The position numbers were made by a program, and so were the translations under genes. A DNA stretch of 64,000 nt from Ekhidna lutea (GTDB lineage Bacteria; Bacteroidota; Bacteroidia; Cytophagales; Cyclobacteriaceae), in NCBI RefSeq assembly GCF_900188325.1, contig NZ_FZPD01000004.1, forward strand, positions 378,501 through 442,500, given 5' to 3'. Below are positions 18,523-29,038 of the stretch, in pieces (position 1 is the first letter of the stretch; each line of letters begins with the position of its first letter). The notes under the pieces are model-generated. The model saw nothing but the letters and a program-made list of their open reading frames with translations. It was not told the DNA's origin and made no database searches.

Positions 18523-18855
18523 ATGAAGCACACACAGCTAGGTGAGTTCGAAGAGCTTGTACTACTCATTGTCGGATCACTGCATGACAATGCCTATAGC
18601 ATTTCTATAAAGAATGAACTTAAGGAAAAGACTAAACGCAACCCGAGTATAGGTGCCCTTCACTCTGCGCTTAATAGGCTGGAAAAGAAAGGTTTCATTT
18701 CCTCTCATGAAGGAGGGGCAACTGCCGAGCGAGGCGGAAGACGCAAGCGGTTCTATCAAATTACGGCCTTTGGCAGAAAAGCGCTTGATCAAGTGTACGA
18801 ATTAAGGTCTTCTTTATATCAAACATTACCCAACGTCAGCTATGCAGGGGAATGA
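18523..18855 (+). CDS. PadR family transcriptional regulator
   Basis: 110 residues: winged helix-turn-helix with the PadR signature (GEFEELVLLIVGSLHDNAYS, SIGALHSALNRLEKKGFI, GGRRKRFYQITAFGRKAL, given in separate pieces). It overlaps the ABC permease gene by 14 bp. This PadR plus prefix-domain permease pairing is common in Bacteroidota, where the regulator probably controls the permease in response to an exported compound. Confidence 0.9.
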   Translation: MKHTQLGEFEELVLLIVGSLHDNAYSISIKNELKEKTKRNPSIGALHSALNRLEKKGFISSHEGGATAERGGRRKRFYQITAFGRKALDQVYELRSSLYQTLPNVSYAGE

Positions 18856-21484
18856 TCACAGTAAACATCCTCCAAGGTGGCCTGATAAGTTCTTGGGATG
18901 GTTTTGCCATGAAGAACATCTCGAAATTTTGAGAGGTGATGTGTACGAACTCTATGCTGAACGGATCGCAGAACACAGAAAATGGAAAGCAAATCTTCTC
19001 TTCTATCTTGACATAATTGGCTTATGCCGGCCATTCGTATTTAAACAAAAATCTCAAACTCCAAACACCATTGCCATGTTCAAAAATTACCTGAAGGTTA
19101 CTTACAGAAACTTTGTTAATCAGAAAGTCTACTCCGGTCTCAATGCCATCGGTTTAGCAATCGGGCTGGCTTGCACTATTTTGATTTGTATTTATATCAA
19201 TGATGAGCTCAGTTTTGACAAGTTTCACTCCAAATCAGATCGTATTTATCGGGTAGTTGAAAAATTTGAAAGTGAAGGTGTAGGAGAACATTCTGCCAGC
19301 CTCCCCTTCCCGACCGGGCCAGCTTTAAAGAATGATTTTGAAAGGCAAGTTGAAGGGGTTGTTAGGTTTTTCAACTTCCAGTCTCCAACATTAGCCTTGG
19401 CTAATAAAGTAGCTGACAAAGGCTTCAATGAGCCAAACATATTTTTTGCTGACTCTACATTTTTTAATGTGTTCGATTTCGAGTTGATAGCCGGAGATAA
19501 GCAATCGGCACTTGCTGAACCAAATTCAGTTTTGATCACCCGATCAATGGCAAAAAAGTATTTCACAGATGAAGATCCAATGGGTAAGACACTGGAGTTT
19601 CAGGGAAATCATCATTTATTAGTGACGGGAGTACTCGAAGACACTCCTAAAAATGCCCATTTCAAGTTTGATTTCATTGTTTCCTTTTCTAGTTTGAAAA
19701 AAAATTACGGAGGAGGGTACCCAACTACCTGGTATTGGAATCCCTGCTGGACCTATATCGTACTTGAGGAAAACACGGGCAAAGAAGAGTTTGAAGCTCA
19801 ACTGGAACCTTTTGTTCTTAAATACTTCCCCGATTTTATTAAAGAAGACATTGAACTTCAGTTACAACCAATTGAGGACATACATCTCCATAGCAAACTG
19901 GACTATGAAATTACTGGCAATAGTGACATCAAAAACGTTTACATCTTTGGGCTAGTGGCAATATTTGTTCTCATTATTGCATCCATAAATTTCATAAACC
20001 TGAGTACCGCCAGAGCCAACAAGCGAGCCAAAGAGGTTGGTGTTCGCAAATCGCTTGGCAGTGCGAAATCGCAGCTTATCAGTCAGTTTATTTTTGAATC
20101 GATTGTGCTGACATTCGTGTCCCTTATTTTAGCCATTGCGATTGTTGCCCTGGTGCTTCCGGCATTTAACCAGTTGACTGAAAAAGCGGTACCACTTTCC
20201 ATCCTATTAGAACCTGCTTTCTTCTTTGGCCTTATTGGTGCCGGACTTGGAATTGGACTCTTGGCTGGCTTCTACCCAGCCTTCGTACTTTCCTCATTCA
20301 AAACAATACTTGTATTAAAAAACAGTCACTTAAAAACAAGTGGCCTCAACTTTCGAAGGGTTCTAGTGACCAGTCAGTTCGCAATCTCAATTATGCTAAT
20401 CATTGGAACGTTCATTGTACTCAACCAGCTCAACTACTTACAAAATAAGGATGCAGGATTTAGTGATGAGGATGTGGTAATGATACCGGTGCTTCAATCA
20501 CCAATGGGCCAGCATTATGAAAATTTTAAGAATACAGCACTGCAAAGCACACACATCCACTCCTTAACTGCCGTAGAAGAAATAGTAGGTGCAAAATCAC
20601 AGGTTGGCAACTACAAGTTTGAAGGAATGGAACAGTCCAAGCCTTTTCCAAGGTTTAACGTTCGTCATGATTTTACGTCTACAATGAATATCCCGCTGGT
20701 GGCCGGCAGGGCGTACGACCAATCCATTCAGACAGATGACTCTCTTGCACTGATCGTAAACGAAACGTTGGTGAAAAGCATGAACTGGTCAATCGATGAG
20801 GCGGTTGGGAAACGATTTGAATATCGAGGAGAAATGAAAGGTCAAATTGTGGGGGTTGTGAAGGACTACAACTTTGCTTCAAAGCATCATCCAATAGCTC
20901 CACTTGTATTGACTCTTAACACTCGTCCTGGAGCTTTCAATCTATTTATTAAATATGTGGCTGTAAAAATTGATGGAACGCAGGTGCAAAATGCGCTTTC
21001 AGATTTAGAACAAGCATGGGTGTCCGTTTTACCACAACGTCCATTTGATTTTTTCTTTTTAGATGATCGTTTAAACGATTCATACAAGTCTGAACAAAAA
21101 CTAAGTAGTGTGACGCTTATATTTTCAATATTGGCAATTTTAGTGGCCTGCCTAGGCTTATTTGGACTGGCTACATTTAGCCTGGAGCAACGAACAAAGG
21201 AGATTGGGGTTCGAAAAGTACTGGGAATAAGTACCGCGCAAATCATGGTACTGTTATCTAAAGAATTTATGTTTCTGATAGCTGTGGCATTTATTATATC
21301 GATTCCACTAGCATATTATTCACTTAATGAATGGCTTAATGGGTTTGCGTTTAGAATTGGCATTGAAGTATGGCCCTTTATTGTAGCAGGACTAATCACT
21401 TTCATTATTTCCATGCTTACAGTTTCCTATCATGCATACAGAGCATCATCTATAAACCCCGCTAATACACTAAAATATGAGTGA
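18842..21484 (+). CDS. FtsX/MacB-type ABC transporter permease with N-terminal prefix domain
   Basis: 880 residues. A cytosolic prefix domain (about 1-75; PPRWPDKFLGWFCHEEHLE, LRGDVYELY) precedes a duplicated permease: two MacB periplasmic core domains, each followed by an FtsX block, giving about eight membrane helices. EVGVRKSLGS and EIGVRKVLG are the two cytoplasmic coupling motifs that touch the ATPase. No ATPase gene is adjacent, so it must be supplied from elsewhere. The substrate is unknown; MacB-like systems export peptides, lipids or toxins. It is translationally coupled to PadR. Confidence 0.9.
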   Translation: MQGNDHSKHPPRWPDKFLGWFCHEEHLEILRGDVYELYAERIAEHRKWKANLLFYLDIIGLCRPFVFKQKSQTPNTIAMFKNYLKVTYRNFVNQKVYSGLNAIGLAIGLACTILICIYINDELSFDKFHSKSDRIYRVVEKFESEGVGEHSASLPFPTGPALKNDFERQVEGVVRFFNFQSPTLALANKVADKGFNEPNIFFADSTFFNVFDFELIAGDKQSALAEPNSVLITRSMAKKYFTDEDPMGKTLEFQGNHHLLVTGVLEDTPKNAHFKFDFIVSFSSLKKNYGGGYPTTWYWNPCWTYIVLEENTGKEEFEAQLEPFVLKYFPDFIKEDIELQLQPIEDIHLHSKLDYEITGNSDIKNVYIFGLVAIFVLIIASINFINLSTARANKRAKEVGVRKSLGSAKSQLISQFIFESIVLTFVSLILAIAIVALVLPAFNQLTEKAVPLSILLEPAFFFGLIGAGLGIGLLAGFYPAFVLSSFKTILVLKNSHLKTSGLNFRRVLVTSQFAISIMLIIGTFIVLNQLNYLQNKDAGFSDEDVVMIPVLQSPMGQHYENFKNTALQSTHIHSLTAVEEIVGAKSQVGNYKFEGMEQSKPFPRFNVRHDFTSTMNIPLVAGRAYDQSIQTDDSLALIVNETLVKSMNWSIDEAVGKRFEYRGEMKGQIVGVVKDYNFASKHHPIAPLVLTLNTRPGAFNLFIKYVAVKIDGTQVQNALSDLEQAWVSVLPQRPFDFFFLDDRLNDSYKSEQKLSSVTLIFSILAILVACLGLFGLATFSLEQRTKEIGVRKVLGISTAQIMVLLSKEFMFLIAVAFIISIPLAYYSLNEWLNGFAFRIGIEVWPFIVAGLITFIISMLTVSYHAYRASSINPANTLKYE

Positions 21485-21520
21485 TGGTAATTGAGTCAAT
21501 TCATCTATTTTAATGGTGTA

Positions 21521-21931
21521 TTATCTCTCCTCATATCTCCAGTTTTCAATTTGAATACCTTGAATTCTTTCAAATTCTCTTTCATTCGAAGTTACCAGTA
21601 TCAAGTTATTCGCAATTGCAGTGGAGGCAATAAGTATATCATATGCTCCAATTGGAGTTCCAGCTTTTTCAAGTGATGCTCTAATATTTGAAGCAGCAAT
21701 AGATTCTTTTGACCCAAAAGGCAGAATAACTACATCATTTAGAAATCCCAAAACAGCATCCTTAATAGCTCTTTTTAGATTAGAATTCTTTTCCAGACCA
21801 TAGCGCAACTCATATTCTGTAATTGCAGAAGTCCCAATTTGAAGTGGGGAGGTAGATTTTATTTTCTCAATTGTATTTAGATCTCCCTTTACAAAATCAC
21901 TTATTACACATGTATCAAAGAGATACTTCAT
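21521..21931 (-). CDS. PIN-domain toxin (VapC family)
   Basis: 136 residues, a PIN-fold metal-dependent ribonuclease. The acidic residues expected for metal binding are visible: D6 in YLFDTCVISDF, E39 in TEYELRYG, D98 in GAYDILIAS and a final D/E cluster near NEREFERI. It lies directly downstream of a ribbon-helix-helix antitoxin gene, the stop TAG abutting this ATG. Together they form a type II toxin-antitoxin module; toxicity is inferred from family. Confidence 0.9.
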   Translation of the reverse strand: MKYLFDTCVISDFVKGDLNTIEKIKSTSPLQIGTSAITEYELRYGLEKNSNLKRAIKDAVLGFLNDVVILPFGSKESIAASNIRASLEKAGTPIGAYDILIASTAIANNLILVTSNEREFERIQGIQIENWRYEER

Positions 21932-22165
21932 CTAAAAAATATCCTGATTTGGAGGTTTTAATTCATCCCTGAATTTCTCAAAGGGTTCAATCGATTGATC
22001 ACTTTCGAATTTATCAATCCACGTACCCCATGAAGTGTTTTTATCCTGCTTTAATAAAAGCTCTATCGCGTTTCGAAAAGCTGCACTTCGTGATATTCCT
22101 TTACTTTTAACGTAAGCCTCAAATTGCTCTTTTAGCCCATTAGGTAAATAAATTGAAAGATTCAT
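21932..22165 (-). CDS. Ribbon-helix-helix antitoxin
   Basis: 77 residues. The N-terminal MNLSIYLPNGLKEQFEAYV with KGISRSAAFRNAIELLL is a ribbon-helix-helix DNA-binding domain. The acidic/proline-rich C-terminus (PFEKFRDELKPPNQDIF) would wrap the PIN toxin. It probably represses its own operon by binding the AT-rich palindrome 17 bp upstream of its start. Confidence 0.88.
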   Translation of the reverse strand: MNLSIYLPNGLKEQFEAYVKSKGISRSAAFRNAIELLLKQDKNTSWGTWIDKFESDQSIEPFEKFRDELKPPNQDIF

Positions 22166-22182
22166 GGTGGTAAATATATTTA

Positions 22183-22202
22183 TATTATAATATATTATAA
22201 TA
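22183..22202. promoter_or_regulatory. Perfect palindrome, likely toxin-antitoxin operator
   Basis: TATTATAATATATTATAATA is a perfect 20-bp palindrome 17 bp before the antitoxin ATG. Autoregulation by the ribbon-helix-helix protein is inferred from position and from the habit of the family. Confidence 0.7.
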
Positions 22203-22227
22203 CATTCCGCCTCTATCTAAAGTTCCA

Positions 22228-23046
22228 CTAATAATCAGTCTTGATACTTTTGTTCAATGGTAGGCCTAGTTGATAGCCAACATTTTCATCTTTCGTTTCA
22301 TCAACCACATCCAGTCCGTATTTAATTTTTCGGGGATCATCATAGACGAACGTGCCAAAAATTCGATCCCAAAGTGAAAAAATATTTCCAAAGTTCGTAT
22401 CAGTCCATGGTCGTTCAAAGTGATGATGGAACTTGTGAACATTTGGGGTGATAAACAGATAACTTAATGGTTTATCCAGCCATACCGGCAAGGAAATATT
22501 CGCATGTGAAACGTAGGTGAAGAAAATCGTGCAAATCCGGTAGAAAACATAAAATGAAACCGGAATTCCAAATACAATCACTGTGGCTATCGCAAAACAT
22601 TCCCGAAGCAAATAATCGCCAGGATGATGCCTTGTACCGGTTGTTGCGTCCACTTTGGTATCACTGTGATGCACCATATGAAATTTCCACATCCACTTGA
22701 CTCGATGAAGCATATAATGCACTACATATTGAGCGATAAAGTCCAGAGCCATCACAGCAATTAGCAATTCAACCAATAAAGGAAGTTCCACCATTTGAAG
22801 TAGCCCAATGTTAGATTCGCTCACCCAGAAGAAGACTCCAACAGTGGCTATTCCAACTAATACATTTATTACGAGCGAAAAGGATAGAAATATCAGATTA
22901 ACGCCATCATGCTTCCACTTTTTATAGTTGTGCTGAACCAAAGGGATTATTGCTTCCAAAATCCAAACAAACAACAGGCAGGCAATCACCCATAGCAATT
23001 TTTGGATGGCAGGCATATTTTCAAAAAGGACCAGAAAGTCTTCCAT
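22228..23046 (-). CDS. Sterol desaturase/fatty acid hydroxylase family protein
   Basis: 272 residues, an integral membrane di-iron enzyme with about four to five hydrophobic segments. The histidine clusters that bind iron are present: HYMLHR, HMVHHS, TRHHPGD and HKFHHHFERPW. Such enzymes hydroxylate or desaturate lipids, carotenoids or sphingoid bases with O2; the substrate here cannot be told. The gene stands alone between the toxin-antitoxin module and a divergent hydrolase gene. Confidence 0.87.
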   Translation of the reverse strand: MEDFLVLFENMPAIQKLLWVIACLLFVWILEAIIPLVQHNYKKWKHDGVNLIFLSFSLVINVLVGIATVGVFFWVSESNIGLLQMVELPLLVELLIAVMALDFIAQYVVHYMLHRVKWMWKFHMVHHSDTKVDATTGTRHHPGDYLLRECFAIATVIVFGIPVSFYVFYRICTIFFTYVSHANISLPVWLDKPLSYLFITPNVHKFHHHFERPWTDTNFGNIFSLWDRIFGTFVYDDPRKIKYGLDVVDETKDENVGYQLGLPLNKSIKTDY

Positions 23047-23118
23047 AATAGTAAAAATACGTTAAGTGAATTGTGATCCAAAATTCAGGGTTCCTTCCTC
23101 CGTTCATGTTTTTTAGCC

Positions 23119-24435
23119 ATGAGGATCCTGTATTTCATATCGATAATTCTGCTCTCCTTCAATCTGATGGCTCAAAAGCCTGGCATTGTGACTGATTCGA
23201 TTATCTGCAAGCATGATAAGTCTCAGACATATGCTGTTTATCTCCCGTCAAACTATACAGAAGATAAAAAATGGCCAATTGTTTATTTTTTTGAACCCGC
23301 AGCGAGAGGTAAGGTTCCGGTTCAGTTGTATGCGGAAGTTGCAGAAGAATTAGGATACATTCTTGCGTGTACTAACAACTCCAGAAATGGCAGCTATGAT
23401 AACAGCTTCAAAGCTGCAGATGCAATATTTGTTGACACTGAAAGTCGGTTTTCAATAGACAACAGCAGGATAATACTGAGTGGCTTTTCAGGGGGTTCCA
23501 GACTGGCACTTTCAATAGCAGTGATTACAAAGGCTGCTTACGGAGTGATTGGTGTTGGCGCTGCACAGCCCACCGTGCCACACTACATGGTTTTGGACAG
23601 AAAAAACTTCAAATATGCAGGACTTGTTGGAGCCAGGGATATGAACTACCTGGAGCATAAAACATTCCAATCACTTCTGAATGCTCTTTCAATGGACAAC
23701 CTCCTACTGGTCAGTAACCTCAAACACAACTGGGCAACCCCAAGTGACTTTCGGATCGCATTATTGTGGATGCAAATGGTTGAAAGACCTAATGATCCCG
23801 GTAAATTTTATGAAGCATTGTACTCAAAAATCACAGTAGAAAAAGATTCTATTCCACTTTCTGATTTGATCTACATGGATGAGTTGACAATGGAAAAACC
23901 GTTGATCAATGAAAAGGACAAAAACACGAAAAAATTACTGCGAGAAGAATCTAAAATCATTAATAAAGAGCAAGGGATGGTGAAGGCTATCCAAGACTCA
24001 ATTGCATCTGCTTTTAACCTGAACAGCTCAAATAACAGAAGTTTAAACTGGCTTTTGAAAAAAGTTGGTCAGATTAAAAATCTCAAGGAAAAATCTTCCA
24101 GCCTTTATGAAATAATGATGTATGACAGAGTACTCAATTATATGAGCGCTGCATGCTATGAGACAGGATTAAGCATGAAAGCTCGTGGGCTTATAAAACA
24201 AGCGCTCATTGGAATAGCCATTTGGGAGGCTGTTACTGAAAATCGTGTTTATGCAAACTGGTTGAAAGCAAGAGTTTACGCTCAAGATAAGAACACAACC
24301 CTCGCTATCCAGCACTTAGAAGCTGCCCTTCAATCCGGTAAAATTCAAAAAACGACCATATTCCGTGAGTCAGATTTCATTCACCTTCATGAACAGCAGC
24401 TTTTTAAAGATTTAATCGAGAGTTACTACAATTAA
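23119..24435 (+). CDS. Secreted alpha/beta hydrolase-like protein with C-terminal helical repeats
   Basis: 438 residues with a signal peptide ([14 protein letters not shown]). The N-terminal 230 residues resemble PHB-depolymerase/esterase-like alpha/beta hydrolases ([19 protein letters not shown], nucleophile elbow GFSGGS with S124). The second half is helical, TPR-like ([26 protein letters not shown]). The substrate is unknown. Its stop overlaps the convergent asnS stop by 4 bp. Confidence 0.72.
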   Translation: MRILYFISIILLSFNLMAQKPGIVTDSIICKHDKSQTYAVYLPSNYTEDKKWPIVYFFEPAARGKVPVQLYAEVAEELGYILACTNNSRNGSYDNSFKAADAIFVDTESRFSIDNSRIILSGFSGGSRLALSIAVITKAAYGVIGVGAAQPTVPHYMVLDRKNFKYAGLVGARDMNYLEHKTFQSLLNALSMDNLLLVSNLKHNWATPSDFRIALLWMQMVERPNDPGKFYEALYSKITVEKDSIPLSDLIYMDELTMEKPLINEKDKNTKKLLREESKIINKEQGMVKAIQDSIASAFNLNSSNNRSLNWLLKKVGQIKNLKEKSSSLYEIMMYDRVLNYMSAACYETGLSMKARGLIKQALIGIAIWEAVTENRVYANWLKARVYAQDKNTTLAIQHLEAALQSGKIQKTTIFRESDFIHLHEQQLFKDLIESYYN

Positions 24436-25886
24436 AACTCGCAGTTTCCCGGGGTTCGAGGAAATGGAATGACATCACGGATGTTACCCATTCCGGTTAC
24501 AAACTGAATCATTCGCTCAAAGCCAAGACCATACCCGCTATGAGGAACCGTACCAAACTTTCTTGTATCCAGGTACCATTCCAGCTCATCTTTCGGAATA
24601 TTCATTTCCTCCATTCGCTTTTCAAGATTACTCAGTCTTTCCTCTCTTTGTGAGCCTCCTACAATCTCACCGATACCAGGGAATAAAACATCCATTGCGG
24701 CTACTGTCTTCCCATCATCATTTTGTCGCATGTAGAATGCCTTGATGTCTTTAGGGTAATTAAAAAGGATAACAGGCTTTTTAAAGTGTTTCTCCACAAG
24801 AAAACGCTCATGTTCGGATTGTAGATCAGCACCCCATTCCTCAATTAGGTATTGAAATTTTTTCTTTTGATTCGGTTTAGATCGCTTTAAAATTTCAATG
24901 GCATCTGTATAGGAGATTCTTTCAAAATCATTTTCAGCCACAAACTGAAGTCTTTCCAAAAGAGACATTTCACTTCGCTGATTCTGAGGTTTGTGTTTCT
25001 CTTCCTCCAGTAATCGCTTATTCAAAAACTCCAGATCATCCTTGCAGTTTTCAAGGGCATGACACACCATGTATTTCAGCATCTCTTCAGCTAGATCCAT
25101 GTTGTCATCCAGGTCATAGAAAGCCATCTCAGGCTCTACCATCCAGAACTCTGCCAGGTGCCTGGTTGTATTGCTATTCTCGGCACGAAAAGTCGGACCA
25201 AAAGTATAAATCTCAGAAACCGCTAGTGCCGCCAGCTCTCCCTCCAGCTGACCTGATACAGTCAGGTTTGTCTCTTTTTCAAAAAAGTCTTGTTTATAAT
25301 CGACATGTCCCTCATCATTCTTTGGAACATTATTTAAATCAAGCGTAGTAACACGGAAGGTTTCTCCTGCCCCTTCTGCATCAGATGCAGTAAGAATTGG
25401 CGAGTGGAGATTTACAAAGCCTTTCTTGTGGAAGAAGGTATGCAAGGCATAAGCCATTTCATGTCGAACCCTCAGTATAGCCCCGAACGTGTTTGTTCTT
25501 GGGCGAAGGTGTGCTATCTCTCGCAGAAACTCCATTGAGTGACGCTTCGGTTGCAATGGGTATTCTTCTGGGTCAGCTTCTCCAAGCACTTTTATTTCTT
25601 TAACTAAAAGCTCCACACTTTGTCCAGCCCCCTGTGATTCCTCCAAAACTCCAATCGCTGAAATACTAGCACCTGTAGAGATTTTACGAAGCGTTTGCTC
25701 ATCAATTTTTGGAGCGTCAAGTACGAGCTGTAAATTATTTATGGTAGAACCATCATTTAACGCAACAAACGCAACATTTTTGCTTGCACGCTTCGTTCGC
25801 ACCCAACCTTTTACACATAATTCTGCTCCTGATTTTCCATCATTCAGAATTTGCCTGATTTTTGTTCTTCTAATTTTGTCTACCAT
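24432..25886 (-). CDS. asnS: Asparaginyl-tRNA synthetase
   Basis: 484 residues. It charges tRNA-Asn. The N-terminal OB-fold anticodon domain ([19 protein letters not shown]) is followed by a class II catalytic core with motif 2 [19 protein letters not shown] and motif 3 [17 protein letters not shown] and SNTTRH favour AsnRS over AspRS. The ATG at 25886 ([10 protein letters not shown]) is the start; the upstream in-frame TTG would add an unlikely MRRKYLT. Single gene, convergent with the hydrolase gene. Confidence 0.96.
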   Translation of the reverse strand: MVDKIRRTKIRQILNDGKSGAELCVKGWVRTKRASKNVAFVALNDGSTINNLQLVLDAPKIDEQTLRKISTGASISAIGVLEESQGAGQSVELLVKEIKVLGEADPEEYPLQPKRHSMEFLREIAHLRPRTNTFGAILRVRHEMAYALHTFFHKKGFVNLHSPILTASDAEGAGETFRVTTLDLNNVPKNDEGHVDYKQDFFEKETNLTVSGQLEGELAALAVSEIYTFGPTFRAENSNTTRHLAEFWMVEPEMAFYDLDDNMDLAEEMLKYMVCHALENCKDDLEFLNKRLLEEEKHKPQNQRSEMSLLERLQFVAENDFERISYTDAIEILKRSKPNQKKKFQYLIEEWGADLQSEHERFLVEKHFKKPVILFNYPKDIKAFYMRQNDDGKTVAAMDVLFPGIGEIVGGSQREERLSNLEKRMEEMNIPKDELEWYLDTRKFGTVPHSGYGLGFERMIQFVTGMGNIRDVIPFPRTPGNCEF

Positions 25887-26039
25887 CGTTAAATATTTGC
25901 GCCGCAAAAGTAACGAATGTGATATTTTTGACTCACATTGTGAGGTCTTATGCTTTTAGGCTTGCCTCTTAGAAAAGACTTTATTAATTATAATGCCTCA
26001 GAGCATAGCTCAGAGGTAGTACTGATTAGGACTTAAATA

Positions 26040-27476
26040 ATGCAGAAACTCACACTTTCACAATCTCTACAGCAAAAACTGTCTCCACAGCAGATACAGT
26101 TTATTAAGCTTTTGCAGGTTCCCACTGCAGAATTGGAAGCACGCATAGAAGAAGAGCTGGAAGTGAATCCTGCGTTGGAAGAAGGAAAAGAAGAAAAAGA
26201 GTCTGACGAACAAACAGACGAATATGAGGAGGAATACGATACCACCAACGAGGGTATAGAGGATTATCTTCAGGACGACTATGCAGGGTACAAAATGCAA
26301 GGAGATGGAAGAAACCCAGATGAGGAAGAGAAAGAGTCTCCTATTTCCATGGGTAAGACGCTCCATGAGCACCTCATTTCTCAATTGGGCTACCTTAAGT
26401 TAGATGAACGGCAGGAAATACTGGGACGTCAGTTGATTGGAAGTATTGACTCGGATGGATATATCCGAAGAGAGATTGAAGCAATTGTAAATGATCTGGC
26501 ATTTTCACAGGGCGTAGAAACAGATGAAGAAGAGCTTGAGAATCTGCTGTATAAAATTCAAAATTTTGATCCAGCAGGGATTGGAGCAAGAAACCTTCAG
26601 GAATGCCTATCGCTACAACTAGAGAGGAAAGACGATGACAATGAAGTGGTACAGGTAGCTCAACGCATCATCGACTCTTGTTTCAACGAATTCTCTAAGA
26701 AACACTATGACAAAATTTCCAGAAAGCTTGGGTTAGAGGACGAAAACCTGCTAAGGGAGGCTATTTATCTGATCACCAAACTAAACCCTAAACCGGGCGG
26801 CACAGGAGATGATGTGGCCAAAACTCAATATATCATCCCTGATTTCATTTTGGTAAACAACGATGAAAAGCTGGAATTGTCTCTCAACTCGAGAAATGCT
26901 CCGCAATTGAAAGTGAGTCGGTCGTATTCAGAAATGCTACAGGCATACGATAAAAGCAATAAAAAAGATAAAAAGCTCAAAGAGACTGTTTCCTTCATTA
27001 AACAAAAATTAGACTCTGCTAAATGGTTTATTGATGCGATTCGTCAAAGACAGCAGACATTGCTAAACACTATGCAGGCAATTATTGATTTTCAGTATGA
27101 ATACTTCCTGGAAGGTGATGAAAGCAAGCTTAGACCTATGATCCTAAAAGATATAGCCGAACGAATTAATATGGATATTTCCACCGTTTCAAGGGTAGCT
27201 AGCAGTAAATCTGTTCAAACAGAGTTTGGAGTCTTCCCACTTAAATATTTCTTTTCTGAAGGCATTTCTACTGAATCTGGTGAAGATGTGAGCAGCAGGG
27301 AGGTGAAAAACAAACTCAAATCTTTTATCGAGGCAGAGGATAAGTCAAAACCATTGTCTGATGAGAAGCTGGAAAAGGCACTAAAGGAGTGTGGCTACAA
27401 CATTGCCAGACGGACCGTAGCAAAGTATAGGGAACAGCTAAACATACCTGTGGCACGCCTCAGAAAAGAGCTTTGA
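26040..27476 (+). CDS. rpoN: RNA polymerase sigma-54 factor
   Basis: 478 residues. Region I is glutamine-rich (LSQSLQQKLSPQQIQFIKLLQ), followed by an acidic region II, the core-binding domain, the helix-turn-helix (MDISTVSRVASSKSV) and the C-terminal RpoN box ARRTVAKYRE that reads the -24 element. It serves the sigma-54 activators at 14.6 and 52.4 kb. The next gene starts within 10 bp. Its presence is required for the -24/-12 promoters proposed here. Confidence 0.97.
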   Translation: MQKLTLSQSLQQKLSPQQIQFIKLLQVPTAELEARIEEELEVNPALEEGKEEKESDEQTDEYEEEYDTTNEGIEDYLQDDYAGYKMQGDGRNPDEEEKESPISMGKTLHEHLISQLGYLKLDERQEILGRQLIGSIDSDGYIRREIEAIVNDLAFSQGVETDEEELENLLYKIQNFDPAGIGARNLQECLSLQLERKDDDNEVVQVAQRIIDSCFNEFSKKHYDKISRKLGLEDENLLREAIYLITKLNPKPGGTGDDVAKTQYIIPDFILVNNDEKLELSLNSRNAPQLKVSRSYSEMLQAYDKSNKKDKKLKETVSFIKQKLDSAKWFIDAIRQRQQTLLNTMQAIIDFQYEYFLEGDESKLRPMILKDIAERINMDISTVSRVASSKSVQTEFGVFPLKYFFSEGISTESGEDVSSREVKNKLKSFIEAEDKSKPLSDEKLEKALKECGYNIARRTVAKYREQLNIPVARLRKEL

Positions 27477-27484
27477 AAATATTC

Positions 27485-28087
27485 ATGAAGATAATTTCAG
27501 TGGCATTTCACCCACTGTTGATGGCAACCTATTTGAGTGCTTTGCTTTTCACTAAGGCTCCTGAATTATTTCCCCGGGTGATGCCTGAGATAATCCCGCA
27601 GTTTGTATTGGTTGTATTTATTACGACTGGTTTAATGCCCGCACTGAGCATTTTGCTCCTACGGACTTTCTCTTTTATATCAAACCTTGAGCTAACTAAG
27701 CGAAGCGAAAGAATTCGCCCCTTTATTTTCATTGCATTTTATTATGCAGCTTCTTCCTATCTTTTTGATGAGAAGCTTGGAATGGGTCCGATTTTTATGA
27801 CCGTCATGATTAGCGTTTCCATTATGATCTCTTTATTGCTGGTCATCACAGTAAAATTTAAAATCAGCATACACTCAGCTGCCATTTGGTGTGGTGTTGG
27901 TTTCGTTAGTGCACTGGTAGTGACTTTAGGATTAAACCTTGGATGGTATTTTTATGGGCTTATTCTGGCTGCAGGACTTACAAGCACTAGCCGCTTATAT
28001 CTGGGATACCACAGACCTAAAGAAGTATGGATAGGAGCTATACTTGGTTTTGTGTATAGCTTCCTTACCATCATTTTCTTTCTTTAG
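27485..28087 (+). CDS. PAP2-like integral membrane protein
   Basis: 200 residues, about five to six membrane helices. The C-terminal SRLYLGYHRPKEVWIG resembles the SR-x5-H motif of the PAP2 phosphatase superfamily, but the PSGH motif is degenerate (KISIHSAAIW), so activity is uncertain. The ATG at 27485 is preferred to an overlapping TTG at 27473. It is directly downstream of rpoN and probably co-transcribed; its 3' end overlaps the convergent gene by 4 bp. Confidence 0.7.
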   Translation: MKIISVAFHPLLMATYLSALLFTKAPELFPRVMPEIIPQFVLVVFITTGLMPALSILLLRTFSFISNLELTKRSERIRPFIFIAFYYAASSYLFDEKLGMGPIFMTVMISVSIMISLLLVITVKFKISIHSAAIWCGVGFVSALVVTLGLNLGWYFYGLILAAGLTSTSRLYLGYHRPKEVWIGAILGFVYSFLTIIFFL

Positions 28088-28776
28088 AATCCTGTTACAT
28101 TGATTCCAATGGTTGTCATTACCGGGTTGCTTCCGTCTTGAAAAGAATCCTGAAACACATTAGAGGTGTATCGTTTATAGAAAAAATGAACGCCTTTGAA
28201 TCCTGCTCTTACCTGATAGCCATATCTCAGTGAGTTAAGGTTAAACTCTCCTGAAGTTTTCTCTATTACAGTCTCACCATTGTTTTCATACTTCCATTTA
28301 GTGTGAGCGTTTAGTCTTAGCCCAATGATTGCACCAGCTCCGATGAAAAGTCCTTCTCCCTCTTCAGTTCCTTTAGGGTGAAACCTCAACTCCAATGGAA
28401 TATCAAGATAAGTGACAGCTAGTCTGTTTTTATCAAAATTATGTGGGTTAGGGTTTATAACCACCGACCTCAAAGTATCATCAACAATCGTATTACTAAA
28501 AAGCGTAGAGGAATCTCCCAGACTTATCTTTTCCATACCCAAACCCAGGCCGTAGTTAAAAGACAATTTATTATTCAATACTTTTCGTTTTGAATAGTAT
28601 ACGCCAATAGATTTCGAAGCGAATACTTTCTTTTTCAAAGGTCCAGGCATTGATGACCACACATTGAATCCAACATCCACCATAAGATCGCCAGGGATAT
28701 CAGGTCGCTTCATGCCATCTTGCGCGCTAGCGGATAGTAAAGTAAGAGAAAAAAATACTCCAATTAGATACTTCAT
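28084..28776 (-). CDS. PorT-like outer-membrane beta-barrel protein
   Basis: 230 residues with a signal peptide (LIGVFFSLTLLSASAQ). The mature part has barrel-like strands (LAVTYLDIPLELRFHP, GLFIGAGAIIGLRLNAH) and a C-terminal strand MTTIGINVTGF. YLDIPLELRFHPKG is a common phrase of the PorT/outer-membrane barrel family. The function is unknown. Convergent with the PAP2-like gene. Confidence 0.78.
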   Translation of the reverse strand: MKYLIGVFFSLTLLSASAQDGMKRPDIPGDLMVDVGFNVWSSMPGPLKKKVFASKSIGVYYSKRKVLNNKLSFNYGLGLGMEKISLGDSSTLFSNTIVDDTLRSVVINPNPHNFDKNRLAVTYLDIPLELRFHPKGTEEGEGLFIGAGAIIGLRLNAHTKWKYENNGETVIEKTSGEFNLNSLRYGYQVRAGFKGVHFFYKRYTSNVFQDSFQDGSNPVMTTIGINVTGF

Positions 28777-28937
28777 GTGTTTGGTTTTATTTCCTGCAAA
28801 GAAGAGGCATTTTCGTTGTTTTTCTTCTTAATGAATGTTAAATGATGAATCTGCCTCCTGAAAAATTTCGGCAAAGATAGAATCATGGAGCAGTAACGAA
28901 AATTTTAAACCATAATTGTTACTTTTGCGCTCCTGTT

Positions 28938-29011
28938 GGACTCGTAGCACAACTGGATAATGCACCTGGTTACGGCCCAGGAGATTGGGGGTTCGAATCC
29001 CTCCGAGTTCA
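28938..29011 (+). tRNA. tRNA-Arg (anticodon ACG)
   Basis: Acceptor GGACTCG/CGAGTTC, anticodon stem CCTGG/CCAGG with loop TTACGGC (anticodon ACG, wobble-read CGN), T arm GGGGG-TTCGAAT-CCCTC, discriminator A, no encoded CCA. An integrase cassette follows, so this tRNA is the likely insertion target. Confidence 0.93.
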
Positions 29012-29038
29012 CTTTTAGACTATCAAACCGTACCAAAA

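Noticed and set aside
25993-26020. tRNA-like text (AGCATAGCTCAGAGGTAG) just before rpoN
   Set aside because: Only a D-arm-like stretch is present; no anticodon or T arm follows, because the rpoN ATG begins at 26040. At most a tRNA remnant.
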